Assembly (NCBI GenBank): GCA_009846685.1
Contig: VWVY01000002.1
Location: 1 to 64,000 of the forward strand
Reading direction: 5' to 3'
Length of the DNA: 64,000 bases
Origin: Rhizobiales bacterium SYSU XM002
Lineage (GTDB): Bacteria; Pseudomonadota; Alphaproteobacteria; Rhizobiales; Beijerinckiaceae
Part shown: piece after piece, positions 31,619-40,489 of the stretch
Position numbering within the stretch: position 1 is the stretch's first letter
How the letters are laid out: every line of letters begins with the position of its first letter
The notes under the pieces: generated by a model
The model's input: only the letters and a program-made list of their open reading frames with translations
Databases searched by the model: none
Told to the model about the DNA's origin: nothing
Translations under genes and position numbers: made by a program

Positions 31619-31812
31619 GTGGGTGACCCGGTGGGACTGCCGACCGGACGCCGCAACTGGCCGGTCTTGAACGGGTCGGTCTTGCGCTGGCTAGATTTTA
31701 GGCTCTTGCTCCAGTTTTCATGCAAAACGGCCAAGTATTAATTCATTGTTTACCAATTTGTATCCGTTCAGCAACACACGATAGGTCGTTTTTATTGTTT
31801 TTTTGAATCCGT

Positions 31813-31842
31813 TTGACGGGGCGTTGCGTTGCAACCAAGTAT
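31813..31842 (+). promoter_or_regulatory. Candidate promoter of the outer membrane protein gene
   Basis: TTGACG (31813-31818) and AAGTAT (31837-31842) are spaced by 18 bp. The region upstream (about 31690-31812) is unusually AT-rich and may act as an UP-like element. The leader would be about 23 nt, with GAGG five bases before the ATG. Confidence 0.45.
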
Positions 31843-31871
31843 TGGCGTGTCGAATTTCAGATGAGGCCACC

Positions 31872-32771
31872 ATGATTCGCCCCTTCGCACTTGCCGCTAC
31901 CCTGCTCGTCGCTGTGCCTGCGCTCGCGGCGGATCTCGGCGTGAAGAAGCCGACCCCGGTTGCGCCGGTCTCGGCGGCCTGCAAGGAGACCAAGGCGCTG
32001 CCGGCGGATGCCTTCGGTTTCGCAACCGGCTCCGACGTCGCCGATCTCGGCTCGTGGGGGATCGCGCTCGATACGGCCGCGTCCAACGGCCTGCGCGGCG
32101 GCACGACCTATAACGTGAGCCCGGTGGTTCAGGTCTCGGGCTCGTTCTTCCCGTGCTTCGAGGTTGGCCCGTTCGTGACCCTCGGCTACACGCATTCCAA
32201 GGCCTACAACACCGGCACCGTCACCCGGACCACGAGCATCGGCGGCGGCGTCGAGATGAAGTACAAGCTTCTCGGCCGTGCGACGCATGGTGTCGGCCTG
32301 ACTTTCGCGGTGACGCCGAGCTTCGGCAATACGGATGTCTCGCCGGGCGCCAATTCGGGCTTCTTTGGCAACTCCTTCCGCCTGCTTGCGGATGCCGAGC
32401 TGATCAAGGGCAAGCTCTACGGCGCGCTCAACGTCGAGCTCTTCCAGAACTGGACCGACTCGACGCCCTTCGCCAAGGCCTCGACCTTCGCGGTGCGCGG
32501 CGCGCTGACAACCCCGGTAACGGATGCGCTCTATGTCGGCGGCGAACTGAGCTATCAGCGCGCTTACACCGGCGCCTGGCTCAACAGCTATCAGGCCTAC
32601 GCGATCTATATTGGTCCGACTTTCTTCTGGCAGATCAACGACAAATTCACGCTCAACGGTACCTGGGCCTATCAGGTGGCGGGCGATGGCAAGACCAACC
32701 CGACCCGCGCGCTCGGCATCGACAACTTCTCGCGCCATCTTGCGCGCCTGAAACTCGGCTACGCCTTCTGA
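31872..32771 (+). CDS. Putative outer membrane beta-barrel protein
   Basis: This 299-residue exported protein has a signal peptide MIRPFALAATLLVAVPALAA. The mature part alternates polar and hydrophobic residues in short strands rich in Gly, Thr and aromatic residues, and ends in LKLGYAF. A terminal Phe preceded by alternating residues is the BAM-recognition signature of outer membrane barrels. Two cysteines (in SAACKET and FFPCFEV) may bridge. No specific porin family is recognised, and the function is probably structural or transport-related. It is a single-gene unit with its own promoter candidate and terminator. Confidence 0.82.
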   Translation: MIRPFALAATLLVAVPALAADLGVKKPTPVAPVSAACKETKALPADAFGFATGSDVADLGSWGIALDTAASNGLRGGTTYNVSPVVQVSGSFFPCFEVGPFVTLGYTHSKAYNTGTVTRTTSIGGGVEMKYKLLGRATHGVGLTFAVTPSFGNTDVSPGANSGFFGNSFRLLADAELIKGKLYGALNVELFQNWTDSTPFAKASTFAVRGALTTPVTDALYVGGELSYQRAYTGAWLNSYQAYAIYIGPTFFWQINDKFTLNGTWAYQVAGDGKTNPTRALGIDNFSRHLARLKLGYAF

Positions 32772-32795
32772 GCCTCGACTTCCTCCGAGTATGCG

Positions 32796-32821
32796 AACCC
32801 GCCGGAAACGGCGGGTTTTTT
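32796..32821 (+). terminator. Rho-independent terminator of the outer membrane protein gene
   Basis: AACCCGCCG (32796-32804) and CGGCGGGTT (32809-32817) form a 9-bp perfect stem with a GAAA loop, followed by a T-run ending at 32821. It lies 24 bp after the stop. Confidence 0.92.
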
Positions 32822-32908
32822 CGTCGTTATTCCCCGCAGCGCTTGACGGGCTTTGCCTCCGCGTGACAAGCGATGGCCAACGATCGTTTGTCTGCGCGGG
32901 TTGCCGTC

Positions 32909-33991
32909 ATGTCCGAACTTACATCCCTTGAATCCCGGCTTCTGGCCGAAATCGCCGATGCGAACAGCGAGGACGCCATCGAGGCCGTCCGCGTAAGCGC
33001 GCTCGGCAAGAAGGGCTCCGTTTCCGCGCTGCTCGCGACCCTCGGCGGCATGGCGCCGGACGAGCGCAAGACCTATGGCGCGGCGGTCAATGCGCTGAAA
33101 GATCGGGTTTCGGAAGCGCTCGCCGCGCGCAAGGCCGTGCTGAAGGACGCCGCGCTCGACGCACGCCTTGCAGCCGAGCGTGTCGATGTCACGCTGCCCG
33201 TGCGCGAGAGCGGCGTCGAGGCCGGGCGCATCCACCCAATTTCGCAGGTGATGGACGAACTCACCGCCATTTTCGCCGATCTCGGCTTTGCCATCGCCGA
33301 GGGGCCGGATGTCGAGAGCGATGATCTCAACTTCACCAAGCTGAACTTCCCCGTTGGCCATCCGGCGCGGGAGATGCACGATACCTTCTTCTTCAACCCG
33401 GACGAAAACGGCGAGCGCAAGCTGCTGCGCACCCACACCTCGCCCGTGCAGGTGCGCACGATGCTGGCACAGAAGCCGCCGATCCGCGTCATCTGCCCCG
33501 GCCGCACCTATCGTTGCGATTCGGACCAGACCCACACCCCGATGTTCCATCAGGTCGAGGGGCTGGTGATCGACAAGTCCGCCAACCTCGGCCAGCTCAA
33601 GTGGGTGCTGGAGGAGTTCTGCAAGGCGTTCTTCGAGGTGCCCTCGGTCAAGATGCGTTTCCGTCCCAGCTTCTTCCCCTTCACCGAGCCGTCGATGGAG
33701 GTCGATATCCAGTGTTCGCGCAAGGGCGGGGAAATCCGCTTCGGCGAGGGCGATGACTGGCTGGAAATCCTCGGCTGCGGCATGGTGCATGCCAATGTGC
33801 TCAGGAACTGCGGGCTCGATCCCGATGCCGTGCAGGGCTACGCTTGGGGCATGGGCATCGACCGTATCGCTATGCTGAAATACGGCATGCCCGACCTTCG
33901 CCCCTTCTTCGAAGCCGATATCCGCTGGCTGAAGCACTATGGCTTCCGCCCGCTCGACCTGCCGACACTGGCGGGCGGGTTGAGCGTCTAA
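32909..33991 (+). CDS. pheS: Phenylalanyl-tRNA synthetase subunit alpha
   Basis: PheS is the catalytic subunit that charges tRNA-Phe. The 360-residue protein has an N-terminal coiled coil, then the class II motifs: [54 protein letters not shown] (motif 2), [17 protein letters not shown] and [20 protein letters not shown] (motif 3). ATG 32909 gives the usual family length; an earlier ATG adds 12 unrelated residues. pheT follows after 15 bp. Confidence 0.97.
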   Translation: MSELTSLESRLLAEIADANSEDAIEAVRVSALGKKGSVSALLATLGGMAPDERKTYGAAVNALKDRVSEALAARKAVLKDAALDARLAAERVDVTLPVRESGVEAGRIHPISQVMDELTAIFADLGFAIAEGPDVESDDLNFTKLNFPVGHPAREMHDTFFFNPDENGERKLLRTHTSPVQVRTMLAQKPPIRVICPGRTYRCDSDQTHTPMFHQVEGLVIDKSANLGQLKWVLEEFCKAFFEVPSVKMRFRPSFFPFTEPSMEVDIQCSRKGGEIRFGEGDDWLEILGCGMVHANVLRNCGLDPDAVQGYAWGMGIDRIAMLKYGMPDLRPFFEADIRWLKHYGFRPLDLPTLAGGLSV

Positions 33992-34006
33992 GCGGGAGAC
34001 AGAGAC

Positions 34007-36427
34007 ATGAAATTCACCCTCTCCTGGCTCAAAGAGCATCTTGAAACCGACGCTTCGCTCGATGTGATCGTCGAGACCCTCACCCGCATCGGGCTGGAGG
34101 TCGAGCATGTCGTCGATCCCGGCGCGAAGCTTTCGGGTTTCACCATCGCCTATGTGATCTCGGCCGAGCAGCATCCGAACGCGGATCGCCTGCGCGTCTG
34201 CATGGTCGATACCGGCCTCGGCGGCGAGCCGGTGCAGGTGGTCTGCGGCGCGCCGAACGCGCGCACGGGCATGAAGTCGGTCTTCTCGCCCCCCGGAACC
34301 TATATTCCGGGCAAGGACATCACCCTCGGCAAGGGCGTGATCCGTGGCGTGGAATCCAACGGCATGCTCTGCTCGGGCCGCGAGCTTGAGGTTTCGGAGG
34401 ATCACGACGGCATTCTCGATCTGCCGCAGGAGGCGCCGATCGGCGTGCCCTACGCGGAATGGGCGGGCATTTCCGATCCCGTCATCGAGATCAACCTGAC
34501 GCCCAACCGCCCGGACGCGACCGGCGTGTTCGGCATCGCGCGCGATCTTGCCGCCGCCGGGCTCGGCAAGCTCAAGGATGCCGGCATTCCCGCCGTGAAG
34601 GGCGATGCCGCCTGCACCGTGCCGGTGAAGCTCGACTTTGCCGACGACGATCGCGACCTTTGCCCGGCCTTCGGCCTGCGCCTCGTGCGCGGGGTGAAGA
34701 ACGGCCCCTCGCCGGAATGGATGCAGAAGCGCCTGCGCGCTATCGGCCTCCGTCCGATCAACGCGCTTGTCGATATCACCAACTACGTCACCTACGATCG
34801 CGGACGCCCGCTGCATGTATTCGACGCAGGCAAGGTGCATGGCCCGCTCGTGGTGCGCCGCGCGAAGGACGGCGAGCGCCTGCTCGCGCTCGACGGCAAG
34901 ACCTACACGCTCGACCCTTCCATGGTCGTGATCGCCGACAACAACGGCCCGGAATCGCTCGCGGGTATCATGGGCGGCGAGGTCTCGGGCTGCGACGAGG
35001 CGACAACGGACGTGCTGATCGAATCGGCGCTCTGGTCTCCCCGCAACATCGCGCAGACCGGGCGCAAGCTCGGCATCAACACCGATGCGCGCTACCGCTT
35101 CGAGCGTGGAGTCGATCCAGCCTTCACGTTGCCGGGCATCGAATACGCGACGAAACTCGTCATGGACCTCTGCGGCGGCACCCCGAGCCAGATCACGCTC
35201 GAAGGCGCCGTGCCGGAGACCGAGCGCATTGTCGATTTCCCGATTGCCGAAATCAAACGCCTCACGGGGCACGAGGTGCCGCTCATCGAGATCAAGGCGA
35301 TCCTCAACGCGCTTGGCTTCTGGGTCTCGGGCAATCCGCCGCTGCTCAAGGTGGCGGTACCCTCTTGGCGACCGGATATCGACGGCAAGGCTGACCTTGT
35401 CGAGGAGGTCATCCGCATCGTCGGCGTCGACAACGTGCCGCATGTGCCAATCCTCCGCGTCGACGAGGTGCACAAGGCGGTGCTGACGCCGCTTCAGGTC
35501 AAGACACGCCTCGCGAAGCGCGCGCTCGCGACGCGTGGTCTCGTCGAGGCCGTCACTTGGTCGTTTGTCTCGAAAAAGGCGGCGGAACTCTTCGGCGGCG
35601 GCAAGCCGGAACTGGCGCTCGCCAACCCGATCGCCGCCGATCTGTCGGACATGCGTCCCTCGCTGGTGCCGGGCCTTGTCATGGCCAGCCAGCGGAACGC
35701 CGATCGTGGCTACCCCGATCACGCGCTGTTCGAGGTCGGACAGGTGTTCCTCGGCGCCGGCGAAAACGACCAGCGCTATGCGGCGGCGGGCCTGCGTCGC
35801 GGGCTTGCGGGCGGCGATGGTCTCGGGCGGCACTGGCTCGGCAGTCAGGAGGCCGATCTCTACGCAATCAAGGCCGATGTGATGGCGCTGCTCGCGACCC
35901 TCAGTGTGCCCACGGGTGGACTTCAACTCAGCGCGCGTGGGCCGGGCTTCCTGCATCCGGGGCGTTCGGCGACGCTGTCCTTTGGCCCCAAGAATGTTGT
36001 GGGATGGTTCGGTGAGTTGCACCCGCGCGCCGCCGAGGCGCTGGGTGCGGACGGCCGGTTGATGGTGTTCGAGCTGGTGCTCGACGCGCTGCCCGGCGCG
36101 AAGAAAAAACCGACCAAGGCCCGCGCGAAGCTCGACCTTGCGGATCTGCAGCCGGTCAGCCGCGATTTCGCCTTTGTTGTCGATCAGAAGGTGGAGGCCG
36201 AAACGCTGCTGCGTCTGGCACGCAACGCGGACAAGGCACTCGTTGAGAATGTTTCCGTCTTCGACGTCTACGCGGGCAAGGGCATCGAACCGGGCAAGGT
36301 CTCCATCGGCTTGGCCGTGACCCTCCAGCCGCGTGAAAAAACGCTGACGGATACGGAAATTGAAGCTTTCTCGACGAAACTCGTGAGTGAGATCACCGCG
36401 AAGACGGGCGCCGTTCTTCGCCGGTGA
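34007..36427 (+). CDS. pheT: Phenylalanyl-tRNA synthetase subunit beta
   Basis: PheT forms the alpha2-beta2 enzyme with PheS and carries the editing site that removes mischarged Tyr. The 806-residue protein has the bacterial N-terminal tRNA-binding (EMAP-like) domain (SAEQHPNADRLRVCMVDTG), B3/B4 editing domain (PNRPDATGVFGIARDLAAAG, LVDITNYV), and B5 domain. The C-terminal FDX-ACB anticodon-binding domain (SRDFAFVVD...VFDVYAG) is complete. Length is typical. It is coupled to pheS. Confidence 0.97.
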   Translation: MKFTLSWLKEHLETDASLDVIVETLTRIGLEVEHVVDPGAKLSGFTIAYVISAEQHPNADRLRVCMVDTGLGGEPVQVVCGAPNARTGMKSVFSPPGTYIPGKDITLGKGVIRGVESNGMLCSGRELEVSEDHDGILDLPQEAPIGVPYAEWAGISDPVIEINLTPNRPDATGVFGIARDLAAAGLGKLKDAGIPAVKGDAACTVPVKLDFADDDRDLCPAFGLRLVRGVKNGPSPEWMQKRLRAIGLRPINALVDITNYVTYDRGRPLHVFDAGKVHGPLVVRRAKDGERLLALDGKTYTLDPSMVVIADNNGPESLAGIMGGEVSGCDEATTDVLIESALWSPRNIAQTGRKLGINTDARYRFERGVDPAFTLPGIEYATKLVMDLCGGTPSQITLEGAVPETERIVDFPIAEIKRLTGHEVPLIEIKAILNALGFWVSGNPPLLKVAVPSWRPDIDGKADLVEEVIRIVGVDNVPHVPILRVDEVHKAVLTPLQVKTRLAKRALATRGLVEAVTWSFVSKKAAELFGGGKPELALANPIAADLSDMRPSLVPGLVMASQRNADRGYPDHALFEVGQVFLGAGENDQRYAAAGLRRGLAGGDGLGRHWLGSQEADLYAIKADVMALLATLSVPTGGLQLSARGPGFLHPGRSATLSFGPKNVVGWFGELHPRAAEALGADGRLMVFELVLDALPGAKKKPTKARAKLDLADLQPVSRDFAFVVDQKVEAETLLRLARNADKALVENVSVFDVYAGKGIEPGKVSIGLAVTLQPREKTLTDTEIEAFSTKLVSEITAKTGAVLRR

Positions 36428-36454
36428 CAACCCGGAATGGAACGACACTTGGAC

Positions 36455-36808
36455 ATGCGGACCTTTTTCAGAACCCTCGTCGGGAGCGGCATGCTCCTGT
36501 TCAGCACGATCGCGTTCACACCGGTCGCGGAGGCCTCCTGCGAGGGTATCCAGAATGCTTTTGCCTATAACGACTGCCTCGCCAAAGCTGGGCCGCAGAA
36601 GCGCGGTCGCGCTCCGAAAGCCAGCCGCGGCGTCGATCCGGAATCGACGGTGCGCGGCCGCGCGCGCTACAATGCGTCCGCAGACGACGGTGGGCCGGCA
36701 CGCGGCGTCAGGATTTCGCGGCATCGCGGACGTTCGCGGGCGGTGATCGATCCCTGGGGGGCCATCAAGCGTTCGTTCACGCCATCACGCAAGAAGCGGC
36801 GACGCTGA
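36455..36808 (+). CDS. Small secreted basic protein of unknown function
   Basis: This 117-residue protein has a signal peptide (MRTFFRTLVGSGMLLFSTIAFTPVAEA, cut near residue 27). A short CEGIQNAFAYNDCLAK motif with two cysteines follows; the NAFAYNDCLA pattern recurs in uncharacterised proteins of Hyphomicrobiales. The rest is low-complexity and strongly Arg/Lys-rich, ending KKRRR, so the mature protein is very basic. ATG 36437 is an alternative start that would place six charged residues before the signal. It lies 27 bp after pheT and may be cotranscribed. Confidence 0.7.
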   Translation: MRTFFRTLVGSGMLLFSTIAFTPVAEASCEGIQNAFAYNDCLAKAGPQKRGRAPKASRGVDPESTVRGRARYNASADDGGPARGVRISRHRGRSRAVIDPWGAIKRSFTPSRKKRRR

Positions 36809-36863
36809 CGATTCAGCCATCTGCGGAAACGACTCCGGGATTTGCCACGGCAATCGGCCCAGT

Positions 36864-37607
36864 TCACTCGCGCGTGTAGTTGATCGTCTCGAACCGCATG
36901 TCGAGCGCGTCTATCATCAGTAGCTTGCCGATGAGCGGCGTTCCAAACGGCACGATCTGTCGGATGACTTCGATGGCCTGCACCGACCCGACCAGACCGA
37001 CAAGTGCCCCGAGCACGCCGGCTTCAGAACAAGTGGGAATTGCGCCGGGCGCCGGTTTCTCAGGGTAAAGATCGCGGTAGCGTGGGTTGAGCGCGCCATC
37101 TGCGGCTTTCTCCCACGGCTTCAGCACCGTCACCGAACCGTGCATCTCGTTTACGGCAGCATGGATGAGCGGCTTCTCCATTGCCTCGCACAGATCCGCG
37201 AGCAGATAGCGGGTATCGAAATTGTCCGAGCCATCCGCGACGATATCGTAGGGTGCTATGAGGTCTTGCGCGTTCGCAGCACCAAGCCTGACAGCATGGG
37301 GGATGACGGTGACGCCGGGATCGAGCCGCCTCACTGCGTCCGCCGCACGTTCGGCCTTCGGTGCACCGATATCGGCGGTTGAAAAGATAACCTGCCGCTG
37401 GAGGTTGGAGAGCGAGACCGTGTCGTCATCTATGATTCCGAGCGTGCCGACCCCCGCCGCCGCGAGATAGAGGAGGAGAGGCGCGCCGAGGCCGCCGGCG
37501 CCGACCACCAGCACCTTCGCCTTGCGCAGGCGCTGCTGCCCCGGCCCGCCGATATGGCGAAGCACGATGTGGCGGGCGAAGCGGGTGAGATCATCGGAGG
37601 AGAGCAT
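36864..37607 (-). CDS. HesA/MoeB/ThiF-family adenylyltransferase
   Basis: This E1-like enzyme probably adenylates the C-terminus of a small sulfur carrier such as MoaD or ThiS. The 247-residue protein has RFARHIVLRHIGGPGQQRL and the ATP-binding VVGAGGLGAPLLLYLAAAGVG. It also has DDDTVSLSNLQRQVIFSTADIG and ADGSDNFDTRYLL. Only two cysteines are present, one in PTCSEAG near the crossover loop. The CxxC pairs that bind zinc in Escherichia coli MoeB are absent. No carrier gene is adjacent, so MoeB versus ThiF cannot be settled. It is divergent from argG. Confidence 0.9.
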   Translation of the reverse strand: MLSSDDLTRFARHIVLRHIGGPGQQRLRKAKVLVVGAGGLGAPLLLYLAAAGVGTLGIIDDDTVSLSNLQRQVIFSTADIGAPKAERAADAVRRLDPGVTVIPHAVRLGAANAQDLIAPYDIVADGSDNFDTRYLLADLCEAMEKPLIHAAVNEMHGSVTVLKPWEKAADGALNPRYRDLYPEKPAPGAIPTCSEAGVLGALVGLVGSVQAIEVIRQIVPFGTPLIGKLLMIDALDMRFETINYTRE

Positions 37608-37731
37608 GGCGTTCCGCAGCGGTTTTGATCTGGTCGGCTTGCGCCGGAACCCGAACCGCTTATAGAACCACTCCCGGACCCAGTGCAAAGCGGACCCCTC
37701 GGCCCGCGCGAATTTCGGAACCGCGATCATC

Positions 37732-38958
37732 ATGGCAAAAAGCGATATCAAGAAGGTTGTCCTCGCCTATTCGGGGGGGCTGGATACCTCCGTCATCCTC
37801 AAGTGGCTGCAAACGACCTATGAATGCGAGGTCGTGACCTTCACCGCCGATCTCGGTCAGGGCGAGGAGCTTGAGCCGGCACGGAAGAAAGCCGAACTGC
37901 TCGGTATCAAGCCCGAAAACATCTACATCGACGATCTCCGCGAGGAATTTGTCCGCGATTTCGTCTTCCCGATGTTCCGCATGAACGCGATGTACGAGGG
38001 CCAGTATCTCCTCGGCACCTCCATCGCCCGCCCGCTGATCTCCAAGCGCCAGATCGAGATCGCCCGCGCTGTCGGCGCCGATGCAGTCTGCCACGGCGCT
38101 ACCGGCAAGGGCAACGATCAGGTCCGCTTCGAACTTGGCTATTACGCGCTTGAGCCCAACATCAAGATCATCGCCCCGTGGCGCGAGTGGGATCTTTCCT
38201 CGCGCACAAAGCTGATCGATTTCGCCGAGAAGCACCAGATTCCGATCGCCAAGGACAAGTACGGCGAAGCGCCGTTCTCGGTTGACGCGAACCTGCTGCA
38301 CTCCTCCTCCGAGGGCAAGGTGCTGGAAGACCCGGCGGTCGAAGCGCCGGAGATGGTCTATATGCGCACCATCGCGCCGGAAGCCGCGCCGGATCAGGCC
38401 ACCATCATCACCATGGATTTCGAGAAGGGTGATGCGGTCGCGATCGATGGCGTCCGCATGTCGCCCGCGACCCTTCTCACCAGGCTCAACGAACTCGGCA
38501 AGGCCAATGGCATCGGTCGGCTTGATCTTGTCGAGAACCGGTTTGTCGGCATGAAGTCGCGCGGGGTCTACGAGACGCCCGGCGGCACCATCCTCTACGC
38601 TGCGCATCGCGGTATCGAGAGCATCACGATGGACCGCGAGGCGATGCACCTCAAGGAATCGCTCATGCCGCGCTACGCCGAACTCGTTTATTACGGGTTC
38701 TGGTTCACCCCCGAGCGCGAGATGATCCAGGCGCTGTGCGACAAGAGCCAGGAAATGGTGACAGGCCGTGTGCGGGTAAAGCTCTACAAGGGCAATGTCA
38801 CGATCATCGGTCGCGAGAGCCCGAATTCGCTCTACGATCAGGAACTCGTCACCTTCGAGGAAGGGGCCGTGGCCTACGATCATCGCGATGCGCAGGGCTT
38901 CATCAAGCTCAATGCGCTACGCCTGCGTACGCTGGCGATGCGGAAGGCGCGCGGCTGA
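37732..38958 (+). CDS. argG: Argininosuccinate synthase
   Basis: ArgG condenses citrulline and aspartate with ATP in arginine biosynthesis. The 408-residue protein has the PP-loop-type ATP site [18 protein letters not shown] and the family signatures [17 protein letters not shown] and [19 protein letters not shown]. The C-terminal YHHRD-like region ([19 protein letters not shown]) is normal. The start at 37732 is the standard MAKS-type N-terminus. It is divergent from the MoeB-like gene. Confidence 0.97.
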   Translation: MAKSDIKKVVLAYSGGLDTSVILKWLQTTYECEVVTFTADLGQGEELEPARKKAELLGIKPENIYIDDLREEFVRDFVFPMFRMNAMYEGQYLLGTSIARPLISKRQIEIARAVGADAVCHGATGKGNDQVRFELGYYALEPNIKIIAPWREWDLSSRTKLIDFAEKHQIPIAKDKYGEAPFSVDANLLHSSSEGKVLEDPAVEAPEMVYMRTIAPEAAPDQATIITMDFEKGDAVAIDGVRMSPATLLTRLNELGKANGIGRLDLVENRFVGMKSRGVYETPGGTILYAAHRGIESITMDREAMHLKESLMPRYAELVYYGFWFTPEREMIQALCDKSQEMVTGRVRVKLYKGNVTIIGRESPNSLYDQELVTFEEGAVAYDHRDAQGFIKLNALRLRTLAMRKARG

Positions 38959-39054
38959 TCCGGCGAGAGGTTGATCTGGCCTTGTGAACGGGAACTCCCT
39001 TCTTCGTGCCGCATTCCGGTTTGACGAAGGGAGGGAACGGGAAGGAGACGAGCG

Positions 39055-40365
39055 GTGCTTCGCAGCAGGTTGACCACGATCGCGCTGGTTCTGGTCGGAA
39101 TCGCTGCCACAGCGTTTCTTGCCTATGCGATGTTCGCACCGCGCACTTTGCGGATCGCTGTCGGCCCGCTCGGCAGTTCCGATCTGCGTGTCGCGGTGGC
39201 CTTCCTTCAGGCGCTCCAGCGCGAACGCGCCGGCATTCGGCTCAAACTGGTGCTGACCGAGGGCAGCACCGCCAGCGCAAAAGCCTTCAACGACAAGCGC
39301 GCCGATCTCGCCATCGTGCGGTCGGACATCGCGATGCCCGAGCAATCGGCGACGGTCGCGATCTTCCGGCGCGAGGCGACCTATTTCGTCGCGCGGCCGG
39401 GCGCCGAGGTTGAGCGGATCGGCGATCTACGCGGCAAGCGCATCGGCTTCAATGCCCAGCGTCCCGCGACCGAAAGCGTATTGATGCGCATTCTGGCGAG
39501 CTACGGGCTGACCAGCGAAGACGTCACGTTGCGGCCGGGCGCGCCACCCGAGGTACTGCAGGCCGCGCAGGATGGTGATATCGATGTCATTTTCGTGATC
39601 GCGCCGATCACCGACCGGCTTTCGCGCCGCGCTTTGACAGCCTTCCCCAAGCAGGAGGACAAGGACGCGAGCATCCTCCCGGTGACCGAGGCCGATGCCA
39701 TCGTCGAACAATATCCTGTCTTCGATACGCTCGAGATCGTGCGGGGGGCCTTCACGGCAGATCCGCCGCGACCGGAACAGGCCGTGACGACGTTGGCGGT
39801 CACGCATCGCCTCGTCGCGCGCCGGACGCTCGACGAGGGTATCGTCAGCGAATTGACGCGACTTCTGTTCTCGCTGCGCCTTATCATCGCTGCCGAGGCG
39901 CCGGCGGCCCATCAACTCGAACTCCCGTCGGTCGAGGACCGGGGTGCGAAGCTGCCGATCCACGCCGGTACGATTGCCTATGTCGAGGGGGAAACGAAGA
40001 CTTTCTTCGAGCGATATGGCGACTGGTTCTATCTCGGCGTGATGGGGTTCTCGCTGCTCGGCTCCGCCGCCGCTGCGCTTTATTCGCGCATGAACGCCAG
40101 CCGGGCGCCGCTCAGTCTCGACGACGACATGGGGCTCCTCGCCGCGCTCATCGAACAGGTCCGCGAAGCGGAAACGCCGGAGCGCCTGTCGGAATTGCGG
40201 GAGCAGGCGCGGGGACTGCATCGCGACACAATCAAGGCCGTTGCCGTCACCCAGCCGGATTCGGACAAGGTCGCGACCCTGCGATTCCTGCTGCAGGAAT
40301 TGCGCGAACTCATCGAGCAGCGCGAGCGTGAACTCAGGATTGCCGACGATTACCGCCTGACCTGA
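39055..40365 (+). CDS. TAXI-type (TRAP-associated) solute-binding protein with membrane anchor
   Basis: This 436-residue protein has a first hydrophobic segment (residues about 8-27) acting as signal anchor. A TAXI/NMT1-like periplasmic binding domain follows (TLRIAVGPLGSSDLRVA, NDKRADLAIVRSDIAMP, VERIGDLRGKRIGF, VIFVIAPITDRLSRRAL). A second membrane span lies near residues 323-345 (WFYLGVMGFSLLGSAAAALY), with a charged, helical cytoplasmic tail of about 90 residues. Normal TAXI proteins are free in the periplasm and pair with a fused TRAP permease, and none is nearby. The layout looks more like a sensor or tether. GTG 39055 has AAGGAG seven bases upstream. Confidence 0.85.
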   Translation: MLRSRLTTIALVLVGIAATAFLAYAMFAPRTLRIAVGPLGSSDLRVAVAFLQALQRERAGIRLKLVLTEGSTASAKAFNDKRADLAIVRSDIAMPEQSATVAIFRREATYFVARPGAEVERIGDLRGKRIGFNAQRPATESVLMRILASYGLTSEDVTLRPGAPPEVLQAAQDGDIDVIFVIAPITDRLSRRALTAFPKQEDKDASILPVTEADAIVEQYPVFDTLEIVRGAFTADPPRPEQAVTTLAVTHRLVARRTLDEGIVSELTRLLFSLRLIIAAEAPAAHQLELPSVEDRGAKLPIHAGTIAYVEGETKTFFERYGDWFYLGVMGFSLLGSAAAALYSRMNASRAPLSLDDDMGLLAALIEQVREAETPERLSELREQARGLHRDTIKAVAVTQPDSDKVATLRFLLQELRELIEQRERELRIADDYRLT

Positions 40366-40489
40366 CGCAGCGTGGCTTGCCCAAAGGCGCGAAAACGTAT
40401 ATCGCGGCGCAACACGGCAATTCGGTAATCACTTGACGGATGGGCTGCGGCCTGACGCGCGCCTCCGCTTTTTTTCGGAAAACACCACG

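Noticed and set aside
32759-36724. A 1321-codon open frame on the minus strand antisense to pheS and pheT
   Set aside because: It mirrors the synthetase genes codon for codon, has no domain, and is explained by high GC at third positions.
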